Below are positions 1 to 8,235 of a stretch of 64,000 nucleotides of DNA, in pieces. Below the pieces are notes generated by a model. It did not search any database. It was given only the letters and a program-made list of their open reading frames with translations, and had not been told where the DNA came from. The stretch's first letter is position 1. Each line of letters begins with the position of its first letter. The stretch is from the NCBI GenBank assembly GCA_965217935.1, contig OZ244581.1, positions 4,464,001 to 4,528,000 on the forward strand, written 5' to 3'. The position numbers and the translations under genes were made by a program. The stretch is from JBBROS01 sp965217935. GTDB lineage: Bacteria > Pseudomonadota > Alphaproteobacteria > Acetobacterales > Acetobacteraceae.

Positions 1-85
1 CAGCGGACAGCCGCTCATATGCACCTCGATAGCGGAGGCCGTGCCGGGGCCGGTTGGCCGGCCGTTGCAGCCGAACCGAAATTAA
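1..85 (+). other. Left edge; possible 3' end of a truncated gene
   Basis: One frame is open from base 2 to a TAA at 83-85 and would give a 27-residue tail starting SGQPLICTSIAEAVPGP. The stop sits immediately before the first dispersed repeat, as expected for a gene 3' end. The fragment is too short to assign and no family is recognised. It may equally be plain intergenic DNA. Confidence 0.2.
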
Positions 86-203
86 GGGCTCGTTCGGAGA
101 TAACCGCTACTGATCGACCGGGCGAACGAGCGCCTCAAGTTTCTATTTTGCCGGGCAGCTTTAGCGGCATGTTGCCGCACTTGTTGCCGACGCTGCCCTA
201 AGG
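82..203 (-). repeat. Dispersed ~120-bp structured repeat, copy 1
   Basis: The reverse complement aligns by eye along its whole length with 39283-39401. One half is a hairpin with arms GCTCGTTCG (88-96) and CGAACGAGC (123-131). The other half carries the GCAGC / GCCGACGCTGC pairing seen in the other copies. It lies between the left-edge fragment and the DUF3750 gene. Partial copies are at about 1065, 11188 and 63041. Confidence 0.75.
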
Positions 204-281
204 CGGGCTGGACGACCATTCGACACGACGTTGCGCGGCAATTGGGTTGCAGGCTTGGAGGGCGCGCTGCATGTCAGGCAG

Positions 282-1067
282 GTGAATGTCCTGACCTCCT
301 CCCTGCTGCTGTTCGGGCTGCTTTATCTGGCGCCGCTCGGGCTTTCGGCGCTTCGGTACTGGCTGGAAGGCATGGGGGTGGGGTGGCAGACGGCGGACCG
401 GTCGAGCGCCGGGCTGCTGCCGCCGGCGTCAGCCCATCCGGAGGCGGCGGTGCGGGTGTTCTCGGCCCAGACGGTGCGCTGGCGCGGGGTGTTCGCGACC
501 CATTGCTGGATCGTGCTGAAGCCGGCGGGGGCTGGGGCTTACACAAGGTATGACTACACGGCCTGGGGCGATCCGGTCCGGGTGGATGGGTTCGTGGCGG
601 ACGGGCGGTGGTTCGGGCGGATGCCGTCGCTGGTTTACGCGGCGGACGGGGCGGCGGCGGAGGCGCTGATCCCGCGGATGCGGGCGGCGATCGAGACCTA
701 CCGGTTCCGCAACCGGGGCGATTACCGGGCCTGGCCGGGGCCGAACTCGAACACGTTCGTCGCCGCGGTGATGGGCGCCGTGCCGGAGATGCGGGCGGCG
801 CTGCCGCCGACGGCGATCGGCAAGGATTACCCTTATGAGGGGCGATGGCTGTGGTGGACGCCGTCGCGGACCGGGGTTCGGCTGAGCCTGGCCGGGTATG
901 CGGGGGTGACGGTGGCGTGGGTCGAGGGGGTGGAGCTGAACATCCTGGGGGCCGTTGCGGGGGTTGACGTGCGCAAGCCGGCTCTGAAGCTGCCCGGGCT
1001 GGGGCGGGTCAGTCTGCAGCCGTCAGTCTTCAATCTGCAGTGGCCCGGAACCCGACGGGCTGATTAG
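282..1067 (+). CDS. DUF3750 family membrane-anchored protein
   Basis: Predicted 261-residue protein of the uncharacterised DUF3750 family. An N-terminal hydrophobic segment (about residues 4-25, LTSSLLLFGLLYLAPLGLSA) should anchor it in the inner membrane. The family-typical features are a Trp-rich core with HCWIVLKP and the PGPNSNTF motif in the middle. The GTG at 282 is preferred because it puts the membrane segment at the very N-terminus. A TTG at 231 in the same frame would add 17 residues. The 3' end overlaps the convergent dsbD by 45 bp. The biochemical function of the family is unknown. Confidence 0.75.
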   Translation: MNVLTSSLLLFGLLYLAPLGLSALRYWLEGMGVGWQTADRSSAGLLPPASAHPEAAVRVFSAQTVRWRGVFATHCWIVLKPAGAGAYTRYDYTAWGDPVRVDGFVADGRWFGRMPSLVYAADGAAAEALIPRMRAAIETYRFRNRGDYRAWPGPNSNTFVAAVMGAVPEMRAALPPTAIGKDYPYEGRWLWWTPSRTGVRLSLAGYAGVTVAWVEGVELNILGAVAGVDVRKPALKLPGLGRVSLQPSVFNLQWPGTRRAD

Positions 1068-3194
1068 GGCGGCGTCGGCAATGCGAGCGGCAGCACGCCG
1101 ACAAGGCTGCCCGGCAGAACAAACGTTTAGCGCTTGCTTGCCGGGGGCTGCGGCCTGGTCGAGCGCGGCCAGGACGGCGGCCGCGGTGAGGAGTTCAGGC
1201 AGGGGCCGGCCGTCGGGGGCTGCGGGGCCGAACACGACGTTGAGCGGGACGCCGTAGCGGCCGAAGCGTTGCAGGTAGGCGGTGATGGCGGGTTCCGGGC
1301 GGGTCCAGTCGGCGCGCATGGCGATGGTGCCGGGCCGACGCAGGCGGGCGGCGACGGGGTTCCGGTCGATGACGGCGGCTTCGTTGACCTTGCAGGTGAG
1401 GCACCAGGCGGCGGTGACGTCGACGAAGACGGTGTGGCCGGCGGCGACCTCGCGCTGGATGGCGGCGGGGTCGAGGGGGCGCCAGAGAGGGCTGGCGGGG
1501 GTGGGGACGGCGTTGGGGGGGGTGGCCCAGGCTGGCAGGAGGACGGCGGCCAGGACGAAGGCGCAGACGGCGGCCCCGAGCGGGCGGCGGGCTTCGGGCG
1601 TCCGTTGGCGGAGGATCAGGGCGGCGAGGACGGCGGCGAGGAGAAGCCCGGTGACCGCGGCGGTGGTCGCGCCGGCGACTTGGGCCAGGACCCACAGCAG
1701 CCAGACCGCGGTTCCGGCGAGGGCGAGGCCGAGCAGGCGGCGAAGGACGAGCATCCAGGGGCCGGGGCGCGGGAGGAGGCGGACGAGGCCGGGCGCGGCG
1801 GCGACGGCGAGCAGCGGCGCGGCCATGCCAAGGCCGAGTGCTGCGAAGACGAGCAGGATTTCGAGCGGGCCGCGGGCGAGGGCGAAGCCGACGGCGGCGC
1901 CGACGAAGGGGGCGGAGCAGGAGGTGGCCAGCAGGGTGGCGAACGCGCCGGCGGTGAACGAGTCGAGCAAGGGGTGGCGCGGGCGGAGAGCGCCGGCGGC
2001 CAGGGCGAAGCCGGGCAGGTTGATGGACAGCAGGCCGAGCAGGCTGGCGGCGAACAGGGTCATGGCGGCGGCCATGGCGGCGAGGAACCAGGGCTGCTGG
2101 AACTGGATGCCCCAGCCGATGGCGGCGCCGCCGAGCTTCAGGATGGCGAGGATGATGGCGAGAAGGAGAAACGAGGCGAGGATTCCCGCGGCGGTGGCGA
2201 GCAGGCCCCGCCGAACCTCGCGCCGTTGCGCCCCGGCGTAATTGGCGACCGAAAGCAGCTTAAAGGAGAGGACGGGCAGCACGCACGGCATGGCGTTGAG
2301 GATGAGGCCGCCAAGCAGGGCTGCGCCGAGGATGGCGAACAGGCTGGCGGCGGCGCTCGCGACGGGCGGAAGGCCCACGGCGGGGGCCGCGGTGAACTGG
2401 GCGGCCTGGGAGCCGGCGGTGAGGGTGAAGCTCAAGGGTTGGTTGGCGATGGCGGCCGCGGCCTTGGCCGGGAGCGGGATGGCGAAGGCGGTGGCGCGAG
2501 GGGTTGGATGACTGATCTGCGGGGCTGCGGGCGCGGTGAGAGGGATGCCTTCGACGAACAGGTCGGGGGATTTGAGAGCGGCGTTGCCGTCGATGACGAC
2601 GTGGAGGGCATCGCTGGAGACGGTCGCGGCGGCAAGGGTCAGGCGTTGCGCCGCCAGGGATGAGGGGAGGGCGGCCGAGGCGGCGGCGATCAGGGGCGCC
2701 TCGGGGCCGGGGAGGGCGAGGCCGGCGGGGAGGTCGAGTTTGAGGACGGCGTGGTAGGGGATGCAGATTTTCTCGCAGGCGGCGTAGTCGACCTCGGCTT
2801 GCACGTGCAGGGGCTGGCCGGGGCGTTCGAGGGTTAAAGTGATGGGCAGGGTTACGGCGTCTTCGTAGACGTAGTTTTCCAGCCCCTCGATCGTCAGGCG
2901 GCGGGGGGCGGGCCAGGCGATCGCGGCGGAGGCCAGGTTGCTTGAGCCGGTCCAGTCGATCGTGGCGGGGAACCCGGCGTCGCCCGGGGTGCGCCAATAG
3001 GTGTGCCAGCCGGGAGCGAGGCGGAGCTGCAGGGCGGCGTCCAGGCGGGCGCCGGAGCCGGCGGCGTCCGTCGCGGTGACGAGGCGGGCCGAGCCCTTGG
3101 CGTTCTCGGCCCAGGGCGTGGCGGCGGCGTTCGCGAGCGCGGGGGCGAGCGCGGGGGCGAGGAGGAACGCGAGGACTGCGAGGAGGCGGGGCAT
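1023..3194 (-). CDS. dsbD: Protein-disulfide reductase, DsbD/ScsB type
   Basis: A 723-residue inner-membrane thiol reductase that carries electrons from cytoplasmic thioredoxin to periplasmic substrates. Order of parts: signal peptide (MPRLLAVLAFLLAPALAPA), N-terminal DsbC-like periplasmic domain with paired cysteines in CEKICIP, a multi-span CcdA-like core with PCVLP and TSCSAPFVG, and a C-terminal thioredoxin domain with WCLTCK. The ATG at 3194 overlaps the CDF stop codon in a TGATG junction, so the pair is probably translationally coupled. Oddly, the last ~35 codons are read through a partial copy of the dispersed repeat, so the tail (from about KQALNVCSAG) is probably not native. It also overlaps the convergent DUF3750 gene by 45 bp. 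Confidence 0.9.
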   Translation of the reverse strand: MPRLLAVLAFLLAPALAPALANAAATPWAENAKGSARLVTATDAAGSGARLDAALQLRLAPGWHTYWRTPGDAGFPATIDWTGSSNLASAAIAWPAPRRLTIEGLENYVYEDAVTLPITLTLERPGQPLHVQAEVDYAACEKICIPYHAVLKLDLPAGLALPGPEAPLIAAASAALPSSLAAQRLTLAAATVSSDALHVVIDGNAALKSPDLFVEGIPLTAPAAPQISHPTPRATAFAIPLPAKAAAAIANQPLSFTLTAGSQAAQFTAAPAVGLPPVASAAASLFAILGAALLGGLILNAMPCVLPVLSFKLLSVANYAGAQRREVRRGLLATAAGILASFLLLAIILAILKLGGAAIGWGIQFQQPWFLAAMAAAMTLFAASLLGLLSINLPGFALAAGALRPRHPLLDSFTAGAFATLLATSCSAPFVGAAVGFALARGPLEILLVFAALGLGMAAPLLAVAAAPGLVRLLPRPGPWMLVLRRLLGLALAGTAVWLLWVLAQVAGATTAAVTGLLLAAVLAALILRQRTPEARRPLGAAVCAFVLAAVLLPAWATPPNAVPTPASPLWRPLDPAAIQREVAAGHTVFVDVTAAWCLTCKVNEAAVIDRNPVAARLRRPGTIAMRADWTRPEPAITAYLQRFGRYGVPLNVVFGPAAPDGRPLPELLTAAAVLAALDQAAAPGKQALNVCSAGQPCRRAAARIADAALISPSGSGPLQIED
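1065..1137 (+). repeat. Dispersed structured repeat, partial copy 2
   Basis: Matches the first half of the 39283-39401 element (GGCGTCGGCAATGCG, CAGCACGCCGACA, GCTGCCCGGCAG). It stops just after GTTTAGCGCTTGC, where the second hairpin would begin, so the hairpin half is missing. It lies inside the dsbD reading frame and supplies its C-terminal codons. Confidence 0.65.
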
Positions 3195-4105
3195 CAGACG
3201 ACGCTCGCCGGGCGGAGTTCGCAAGCCCGGGCGCAGTCGGCGGTCTCGAGCTGGAGGGTGGGGTGGGCGATACCGAACCTGTGATGAATCTGGTGGGCGG
3301 CTTGCTGCAGCAGGTCTTGGTCGTGCGCCGGGTCGGGGCGGACGAGGTGTGCAGTCAGGGCGGTTTCGGTGGTGCTCATGGCCCAGATATGGAGGTCGTG
3401 GACTTCGGTGACGCCGGGGAGGGCGCGCAGCGTTCGCTCGACCTCGGCCGGGTCGATGCCGGGGGGCACGGCGTCCATGGCGAGGTTGACGCTGTCCCGG
3501 AGCAACCCCCAGGTCCCGACGAGGATGACTGCGGCGATGGCGAGGCTGGTTGCCGGATCAAGCCATTGCCAGCCGGTCGCCTGGATGACCAGCGCGGCGA
3601 CGATGACGCCGACGGTGACGCCGGCATCGGCCGCCATGTGCAGGAAGGCGCCGCGGATGTTGATGTCGTGGCGGCGCCCGGACATGAACAGCCACGCGGT
3701 GCCGCCGTTGACGAGCACGCCGGCGGCGGCGACCCAGACGATGACGCCGGTGACGACCGGCTCGGGGGCGATGAGGCGCTGGATGGCCTCGACGGCGATG
3801 GCGCCGATGGCGATGAGAAGGATCACGGCGTTGGCGAGCGAGGCAAGGATGGGGCCGCGCTTGTAGCCGTAGGTGCGGGACGCGGTCGGACGGCGCTTGG
3901 CGAGCCAGGCCGCGCCCCATGCGAGAAGCAGGCCCAAAACGTCGGACAGGTTGTGCCCGGCGTCCGCGAGGAGGGCCAGGGAGCCGGAGAGGAGGCCGAA
4001 GATGGTTTCCAGCGCCACGTAGGCGGTATTGAGGGCGACGCCGATCGCGAAGGCGCGGCCGAAATCGGCGGGGGCGTGATCGTGGCGTGCGTGGTCGTGG
4101 AGCAT
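3194..4105 (-). CDS. Cation diffusion facilitator metal exporter (CzcD/ZitB type)
   Basis: A 303-residue CDF-family proton/metal antiporter, probably exporting Zn(II) or a similar divalent ion from the cytoplasm. Six membrane segments are followed by a C-terminal cytoplasmic ferredoxin-like domain (from about residue 205). The metal-site pairs are visible as DAGHNLSD in TM2 and HMAADAG in TM5, the His/Asp pattern of zinc-type CDFs. A short His-rich N-terminus (HDHARHDHAP) is present. It is the first gene of a pair with dsbD (TGATG overlap). The metal is an inference from family motifs. Confidence 0.9.
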   Translation of the reverse strand: MLHDHARHDHAPADFGRAFAIGVALNTAYVALETIFGLLSGSLALLADAGHNLSDVLGLLLAWGAAWLAKRRPTASRTYGYKRGPILASLANAVILLIAIGAIAVEAIQRLIAPEPVVTGVIVWVAAAGVLVNGGTAWLFMSGRRHDINIRGAFLHMAADAGVTVGVIVAALVIQATGWQWLDPATSLAIAAVILVGTWGLLRDSVNLAMDAVPPGIDPAEVERTLRALPGVTEVHDLHIWAMSTTETALTAHLVRPDPAHDQDLLQQAAHQIHHRFGIAHPTLQLETADCARACELRPASVV

Positions 4106-4354
4106 GGCTGGGGCAGACTCGGTGAGGCTCGGGCTTCTGTTTAGGGCGAGGCTTGCCGGGTTGCTAGCGTGATGCCTTCGTAAAGGTCATCGGGCGGGAT
4201 CTCGGCGCCGATCTCGGGCAAGGCGGGTAAGCCGGTTGCTTGGGCGTTCGTGGCCTGGCACTCGGCGCGCGGTCGGGCATCGCACGGCCGCGACTGTCCG
4301 CTTGAGGCGCTTGTTTGGACACGACCGCCGTGGGTCGATCGGGCGGATGAGCGT
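4106..4354. other. Intergenic, no gene seen
   Basis: First part of the 574-bp divergent spacer between the CDF gene and the TRAP operon. No credible coding sequence or clear promoter was recognised. The rest of the spacer (4355-4562) is packed with hairpins and repeats listed separately. Confidence 0.5.
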
Positions 4355-4396
4355 CTAAGCAGGCATTCGTAGCTTGTGCCGCGAATGCCTGCTTAG
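4355..4396. repeat. 15-bp perfect inverted repeat
   Basis: Arms CTAAGCAGGCATTCG (4355-4369) and CGAATGCCTGCTTAG (4382-4396) pair perfectly around a 12-nt loop. There is no T-run on either side, so it is not a standard intrinsic terminator. The right arm merges into the 75-bp direct repeat that starts at 4387. Confidence 0.8.
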
Positions 4397-4461
4397 GAGC
4401 CTTTGAAGACGCATCAATTTTCGCGTTGTGACGGCGAGCCGTCCTGCGAAATGATGCTTAG
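4387..4461 (+). repeat. 75-bp repeat upstream of the TRAP operon (copy A)
   Basis: Aligns with 7693-7766 in the same orientation with about 13 differences and one gap by eye (roughly 80% identity). It contains a GCATCA...TGATGC pairing. Together the two copies bracket the dctPQM operon. Confidence 0.75.
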
Positions 4462-4462
4462 T

Positions 4463-4562
4463 GCTTCGACACATTCAAAGCGTGCATCATGAGTCGAAGC
4501 CCTCGCCTTGTTTGGTGGGCTGATACGCCCAACGGGCTGAGGCGCCCGTTTGCATCAGACCA
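4463..4562 (-). ncRNA. Candidate two-hairpin structured element (copy 1)
   Basis: Read on the minus strand, this segment matches 60699-60799. Helix 1 has stacked pairings TGGT/ACCA, CTGAT/ATCAG and AACGGGC/GCCCGTT with loop GCCTCA. Helix 2 is GCTTCGA/TCGAAGC, enclosing a loop that begins CTCATG in both copies. Several paired positions differ between the copies while pairing is kept, which suggests a selected RNA or DNA structure. It could be a small RNA, a 5'/3' UTR element or a REP/MITE-like repeat. Transcription is not shown. Confidence 0.5.
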
Positions 4563-4679
4563 CTCGGCTTTGCCGGGCCGCGTGTCTGGCACGTGGATTG
4601 CGTAGATTTTGTGACGCGCGCGCACCTTTTTGCCAACCCATCCAGGGCTGGCGAGGCGCTGCGATCGGGAGGAGACACC

Positions 4680-5768
4680 ATGCAACGCCGTAGAATTCTG
4701 ACCACGACGGGGCTTGCGGCTGCGGCGGCGACATTGGCGGCGCCGGGGATCGCTCGGGCGCAGAAGAGCTTCAACTGGAAGATGACCTGCGCTTACGGGC
4801 CCGGGTTTCCGCTCTATTCGGAAGGGCCGGGCAGTGCCACGGAGCTGGTCAAGAAGATCGATGCGCTTTCGGGCGGGCGGCTGAAAATCCAGTTCTTTGC
4901 CGCGGGCGAGCTGGTGCCGGCGTTGGGCGGGTTCGACGCGGTTCAGAACGGCGTGGTCGAGATGAACGTCGCCAACTCGTATTTTTGGGCAGGAAAGGTT
5001 CCGGCGGCGCAGTATTTCTCGGCGGTGCCGTTCGGGATGGACGTGCGGGGCGCCAATGCCTGGTATTACCAGGGCGACGGGGTCAAGCTGTGGCACGAGG
5101 TCTATGCGCCGCTGGGGCTGACGGCGTTCCCGATGGGCAACACCGGCGTGCAGATGACGGGGTGGTTCCGCAAGCCGATCGAAGGGGTGAAGGATTTCGC
5201 CGGGTTGAAGATGCGGATCCCGGGATTGGCGGGAAAGGTCTATTCGCAGCTCGGGGTGAACGTGCAATTGCTGCCCGGCGGCGAGATCTTCCCCGCCCTG
5301 GAGCGCGGGGTGATCGACGCGGCGGAGTTCGTCGGCCCGTATCAGGACCGGCGGCTCGGGCTGCACAAAGCGGCGAAATACTACTACACGACTGGGTGGC
5401 ATGAGCCGAACACGACGACGGAGCTGCTGATCAACAAGGCGGCCTGGGACGGTTTGCCGGCTGATTTGCAGGCGATCGTGCAGACGGCGGCCAAGACCTG
5501 CAGCATCGAGGGCAACGCCTGGTGCGATGCGGTGAACGCGGACGCGATGAAAGACCTCAAGGAGAACTTCGGGACTATCACCAACCCGTTGCCGGATGAG
5601 GTGATCTCGAAGCTGCGGGAGGTGACGGCCAAGACGCTCGATCAGTTCGCCAAGCAGAGCCAGACGACGCAGAAGGTTCACGAGTCCTACATGGCGTTCA
5701 AGGCGACCTATGGCGGCTGGGCGGAGATCGCGGACGCGCCGATCCTGCCGGTGCTTTACGGCACTTGA
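4680..5768 (+). CDS. dctP: TRAP transporter substrate-binding protein (DctP; TakP-like)
   Basis: A 362-residue periplasmic receptor of a TRAP transporter. The ATG at 4680 follows GGGAGGAG at good spacing and begins a twin-arginine-like signal (MQRRRILTTTGLAAAAATLA), with likely cleavage after ARA. The ligand-site motifs include KMRIPG, whose Arg normally binds the substrate carboxylate, and TTGWHEPN. The overall pattern (EFVGPYQDRRLGL, YYYTTGW) resembles the TakP/mannitol-chloroaromatic subgroup, some of which bind 2-oxo acids. The exact substrate cannot be read from sequence. First gene of dctPQM. Confidence 0.9.
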   Translation: MQRRRILTTTGLAAAAATLAAPGIARAQKSFNWKMTCAYGPGFPLYSEGPGSATELVKKIDALSGGRLKIQFFAAGELVPALGGFDAVQNGVVEMNVANSYFWAGKVPAAQYFSAVPFGMDVRGANAWYYQGDGVKLWHEVYAPLGLTAFPMGNTGVQMTGWFRKPIEGVKDFAGLKMRIPGLAGKVYSQLGVNVQLLPGGEIFPALERGVIDAAEFVGPYQDRRLGLHKAAKYYYTTGWHEPNTTTELLINKAAWDGLPADLQAIVQTAAKTCSIEGNAWCDAVNADAMKDLKENFGTITNPLPDEVISKLREVTAKTLDQFAKQSQTTQKVHESYMAFKATYGGWAEIADAPILPVLYGT

Positions 5769-6274
5769 TCGCTCTGGCCCAGGCGGCGGAGTGGCTGGTC
5801 CGCCGGATTGGGGAGATCATGGCGTGGTCGGGGCTGGCGCTGGTGCTGGTCGTGGCCTTCGACGTGATCGCCCGGTACGCGCTCGATTTCGGCTCGGTCG
5901 GGATGCAGGAGAGCGAGTGGCACCTGATGGCGGTCGGCGCCCTGTTCGGCATGTCCTACGGGTTGAACCAGGGGGAAGAGGTTCGGGTGGACGTGCTGTA
6001 TGCCGGGTATAGCCCGCGGGCGAAGCTGGCAGTGGACACGACGGCGGCGCTGCTGCTGGCCCTGGTGGCGCTGGCGGTGGTCTGGCTCTCGATCGGGTTC
6101 GTGGAGCGGAGCTACCTGATGGGGGAGGGATCGGCCGACCCGGGCGGGCTGCCAGGGCGATGGCTGCTGAAGGGGCTGATTCCGGCGGCGTTCCTGCTGG
6201 TGGCGCTGCAGTCGCTGGCGCAGTTCGTGCTGCGGTTTGGTCGGCTGTTCGGGGCCGGGCCGGCGGAGCGCTGA
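5765..6274 (+). CDS. dctQ: TRAP transporter small membrane subunit DctQ
   Basis: A 169-residue, four-helix inner-membrane subunit linking the receptor to the DctM channel. Hydrophobic segments occur near residues 20-40, 52-70, 88-112 and 135-155, with the typical ESEWHL in the second. The TTG start at 5765 overlaps the dctP stop (TTGA). An ATG at 5819 would lose the first 18 residues, including part of the first amphipathic stretch, so the TTG is preferred. dctM starts 3 bases after its stop. Confidence 0.88.
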   Translation: MIALAQAAEWLVRRIGEIMAWSGLALVLVVAFDVIARYALDFGSVGMQESEWHLMAVGALFGMSYGLNQGEEVRVDVLYAGYSPRAKLAVDTTAALLLALVALAVVWLSIGFVERSYLMGEGSADPGGLPGRWLLKGLIPAAFLLVALQSLAQFVLRFGRLFGAGPAER

Positions 6275-6277
6275 ACC

Positions 6278-7603
6278 GTGCCTTACAACGAGATCCTGGC
6301 GCTCGGCATGATCGGCGCGTTCTTCTTGCTGCTGCTGGGCGGCTTGCCGGTGGCGCTGTCGCTGGCGGTGACGGGGTTCACGTTCGGCTACCTGGGGTTC
6401 GGGCCGCTGCTGTTCACGCTGCTGCCGGTGCGGATTTTCGGCGTGGTGACGAATTATACGCTGATGGCGCTGCCGCTGTTCATCTTCATGGGCATCATGC
6501 TGGAGCGGTCGCGGATCGCCGAGGACCTGCTGGAGGTGATCGGGCTCGCGATGGGCGGGCTGCGCGGGGGCATGGCGCTGGCGATCATCCTAGTCGGCGT
6601 GCTGATGGGCGCGGCGTCCGGCGTGGTGGGGGCGACGGTGGTGACGGTGGGGCTGATCTCGCTGCAGCCGCTGGTGCGCCGGGGGTATGACAAGGGGCTG
6701 GCGTGCGGGGTGATCTGCGCTTCGGGGACCTTGGGGCAGATCATCCCGCCGAGCCTGGTGCTGATCCTGCTCGGCGACATCATGGGCATCTCGGTGGGCA
6801 CGCTGTTCGCGGCGGCGCTGGTGCCGGGGCTGCTGCTGGCCGGGTTGTTCGTGCTGTACGTGGTGGCGCTGGGGTTCCTGCTGCCGGACCGGGCGCCGGC
6901 GATCCCGCTCCGGGAGCGGCAGGCGGTGGGGCGGGCGGAGCTGGGCCGGCGGCTGGTTCGGGTGGTGTTCCCGCCGCTGCTGCTGATCTTCCTGGTGCTG
7001 GGCTCGATCATCGCGGGGGTGGCGGCGCCGACCGAGGCGGCCTCGATGGGGGCGTTCGGCAGCATCCTGCTGGCGCTGTTCAGCGGGCGGCTGGACCGGG
7101 CGACGCTGACCGGCGCGGTCCGGGGGGCGTTTGTCACCAGTGCCATGGTGTTCTTCATCCTGATCTTCGCGCAAGTGTTCTCGCTGGCGTTCCGGGGCCT
7201 CGGAGGCGAGCGGCTGGTGCAGGATGCGTTCGCGTTCGTGCCGGGGGGGATCGACGGGCAGTTGCTGTTCCTGATGGCGCTGCTGTTCGTGCTGGGGTTT
7301 TTCCTCGAGTGGATCGAGATTTCCTACATCGCCCTGCCATTGTTCCTGCCGGTGCTGAAGGCGTCCGGGGTGGATTTGACTTGGGTGGCGATCCTGGTGG
7401 CGGTCAATTTGCAGACCTCGTTCCTGACGCCGCCATTCGGGTGGGCGCTGTTCTTCCTGAAGGGGGTTGCGCCCCCGGAGGTGCGGACGAGCGACATCTA
7501 TCGCGGCGTGCTGCCGTTCATCGGGGTGCAGTTGGCCGGATTGGTGCTGGTGTACTTATTTCCGGGAGTGACGTTATGGCTGCCCCGGCTGGTGGGTTGG
7601 TAG
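6278..7603 (+). CDS. dctM: TRAP transporter large permease subunit DctM
   Basis: A 441-residue inner-membrane protein of about 12 segments that forms the sodium-coupled transport path of the TRAP system. Family features include LPLFIFMGIMLERS, GIPPS-like QIIPPSLVLILLGD, APTEAASMGAFG and LTPPFGWALFFLKG. The GTG at 6278 lies 3 bases after the dctQ stop. Length is normal for the family. The operon ends here and is followed by a long non-coding stretch with a second copy of the repeat that precedes the operon. Confidence 0.93.
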   Translation: MPYNEILALGMIGAFFLLLLGGLPVALSLAVTGFTFGYLGFGPLLFTLLPVRIFGVVTNYTLMALPLFIFMGIMLERSRIAEDLLEVIGLAMGGLRGGMALAIILVGVLMGAASGVVGATVVTVGLISLQPLVRRGYDKGLACGVICASGTLGQIIPPSLVLILLGDIMGISVGTLFAAALVPGLLLAGLFVLYVVALGFLLPDRAPAIPLRERQAVGRAELGRRLVRVVFPPLLLIFLVLGSIIAGVAAPTEAASMGAFGSILLALFSGRLDRATLTGAVRGAFVTSAMVFFILIFAQVFSLAFRGLGGERLVQDAFAFVPGGIDGQLLFLMALLFVLGFFLEWIEISYIALPLFLPVLKASGVDLTWVAILVAVNLQTSFLTPPFGWALFFLKGVAPPEVRTSDIYRGVLPFIGVQLAGLVLVYLFPGVTLWLPRLVGW

Positions 7604-8235
7604 GGGCGCGGCTACCGATCAGGCCAGCAGCTTCCCGGAGTTGATTGGCGAGCAAGCGGTCGTCGCAGGATTTGGCCGGGCGCATCCCGGACGCCTGCTC
7701 AGGAACTTCTGAAACGCATCATTCTTTGCCTTGCGGCGGCGAGGCGTCCCGCGAAATGACGCTTAGAACCGCCCTGGTTTCGGAGGCGTCCGTCATGGCC
7801 GCCGGCCTGCACACGGTTCCAGTGCGGCGGCGGAAGCGGGCGAACCGGGGCCGCCGGCGGACAATGTCGCTTTCGATGCGGCGCGTCTGGTGCTTACCAA
7901 TGCCGGGCCGATGCCGGGCCGATACCGGGAACAAGTCGCCGGCAGGGCGGCGCCGAATAGCGGCGCCCGCGCCAACCCGCTCCGTTGCTCACCGCCCTGA
8001 GCCAGCCAACGATTGGCTGAAACCGAGATAAGCGGCGCGCCGAACTCATCGCTGGCCCAAGGAAACCCATCCGCCCCGCGATGGTTTATTGCACGACAGC
8101 CAAGTTGATTATGGCTGAAACAAGGCAGTGTCGGGGCCGATCTTCTTATTCGCGCCATCATTGCTGTTCTATTTGCAGCTTGATCTTCTCGGCCATGAAC
8201 GGCACTTCTCTCATTGAAACGATTATGGAGCCAGA
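7604..8235. other. Non-coding spacer between TRAP operon and rlpA
   Basis: 632 bp without a credible gene. It holds the 74-bp repeat at 7693-7766. The last ~150 bp is less GC-rich and probably carries the rlpA promoter, though no clear -35/-10 pair was identified. TATGGAGCCAG just before 8236 is a plausible ribosome binding site. Frames open on both strands here have no recognisable protein character. Confidence 0.5.
7693..7766 (+). repeat. 75-bp repeat downstream of the TRAP operon (copy B)
   Basis: Same orientation as 4387-4461. The conserved blocks are ACGCATCA, CGGCGAG, CGTCC and GCGAAATGA-CGCTTAG. Differences are scattered single bases rather than a block, so the two copies share origin but are not a recent duplication. 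Confidence 0.75.

Noticed and set aside
1134..2663. A 509-codon Gly/Glu/Asp-rich frame opposite dsbD
   Set aside because: Looks like a Gly-rich repeat protein but is simply the complement of Ala/Pro/Leu codons of dsbD.
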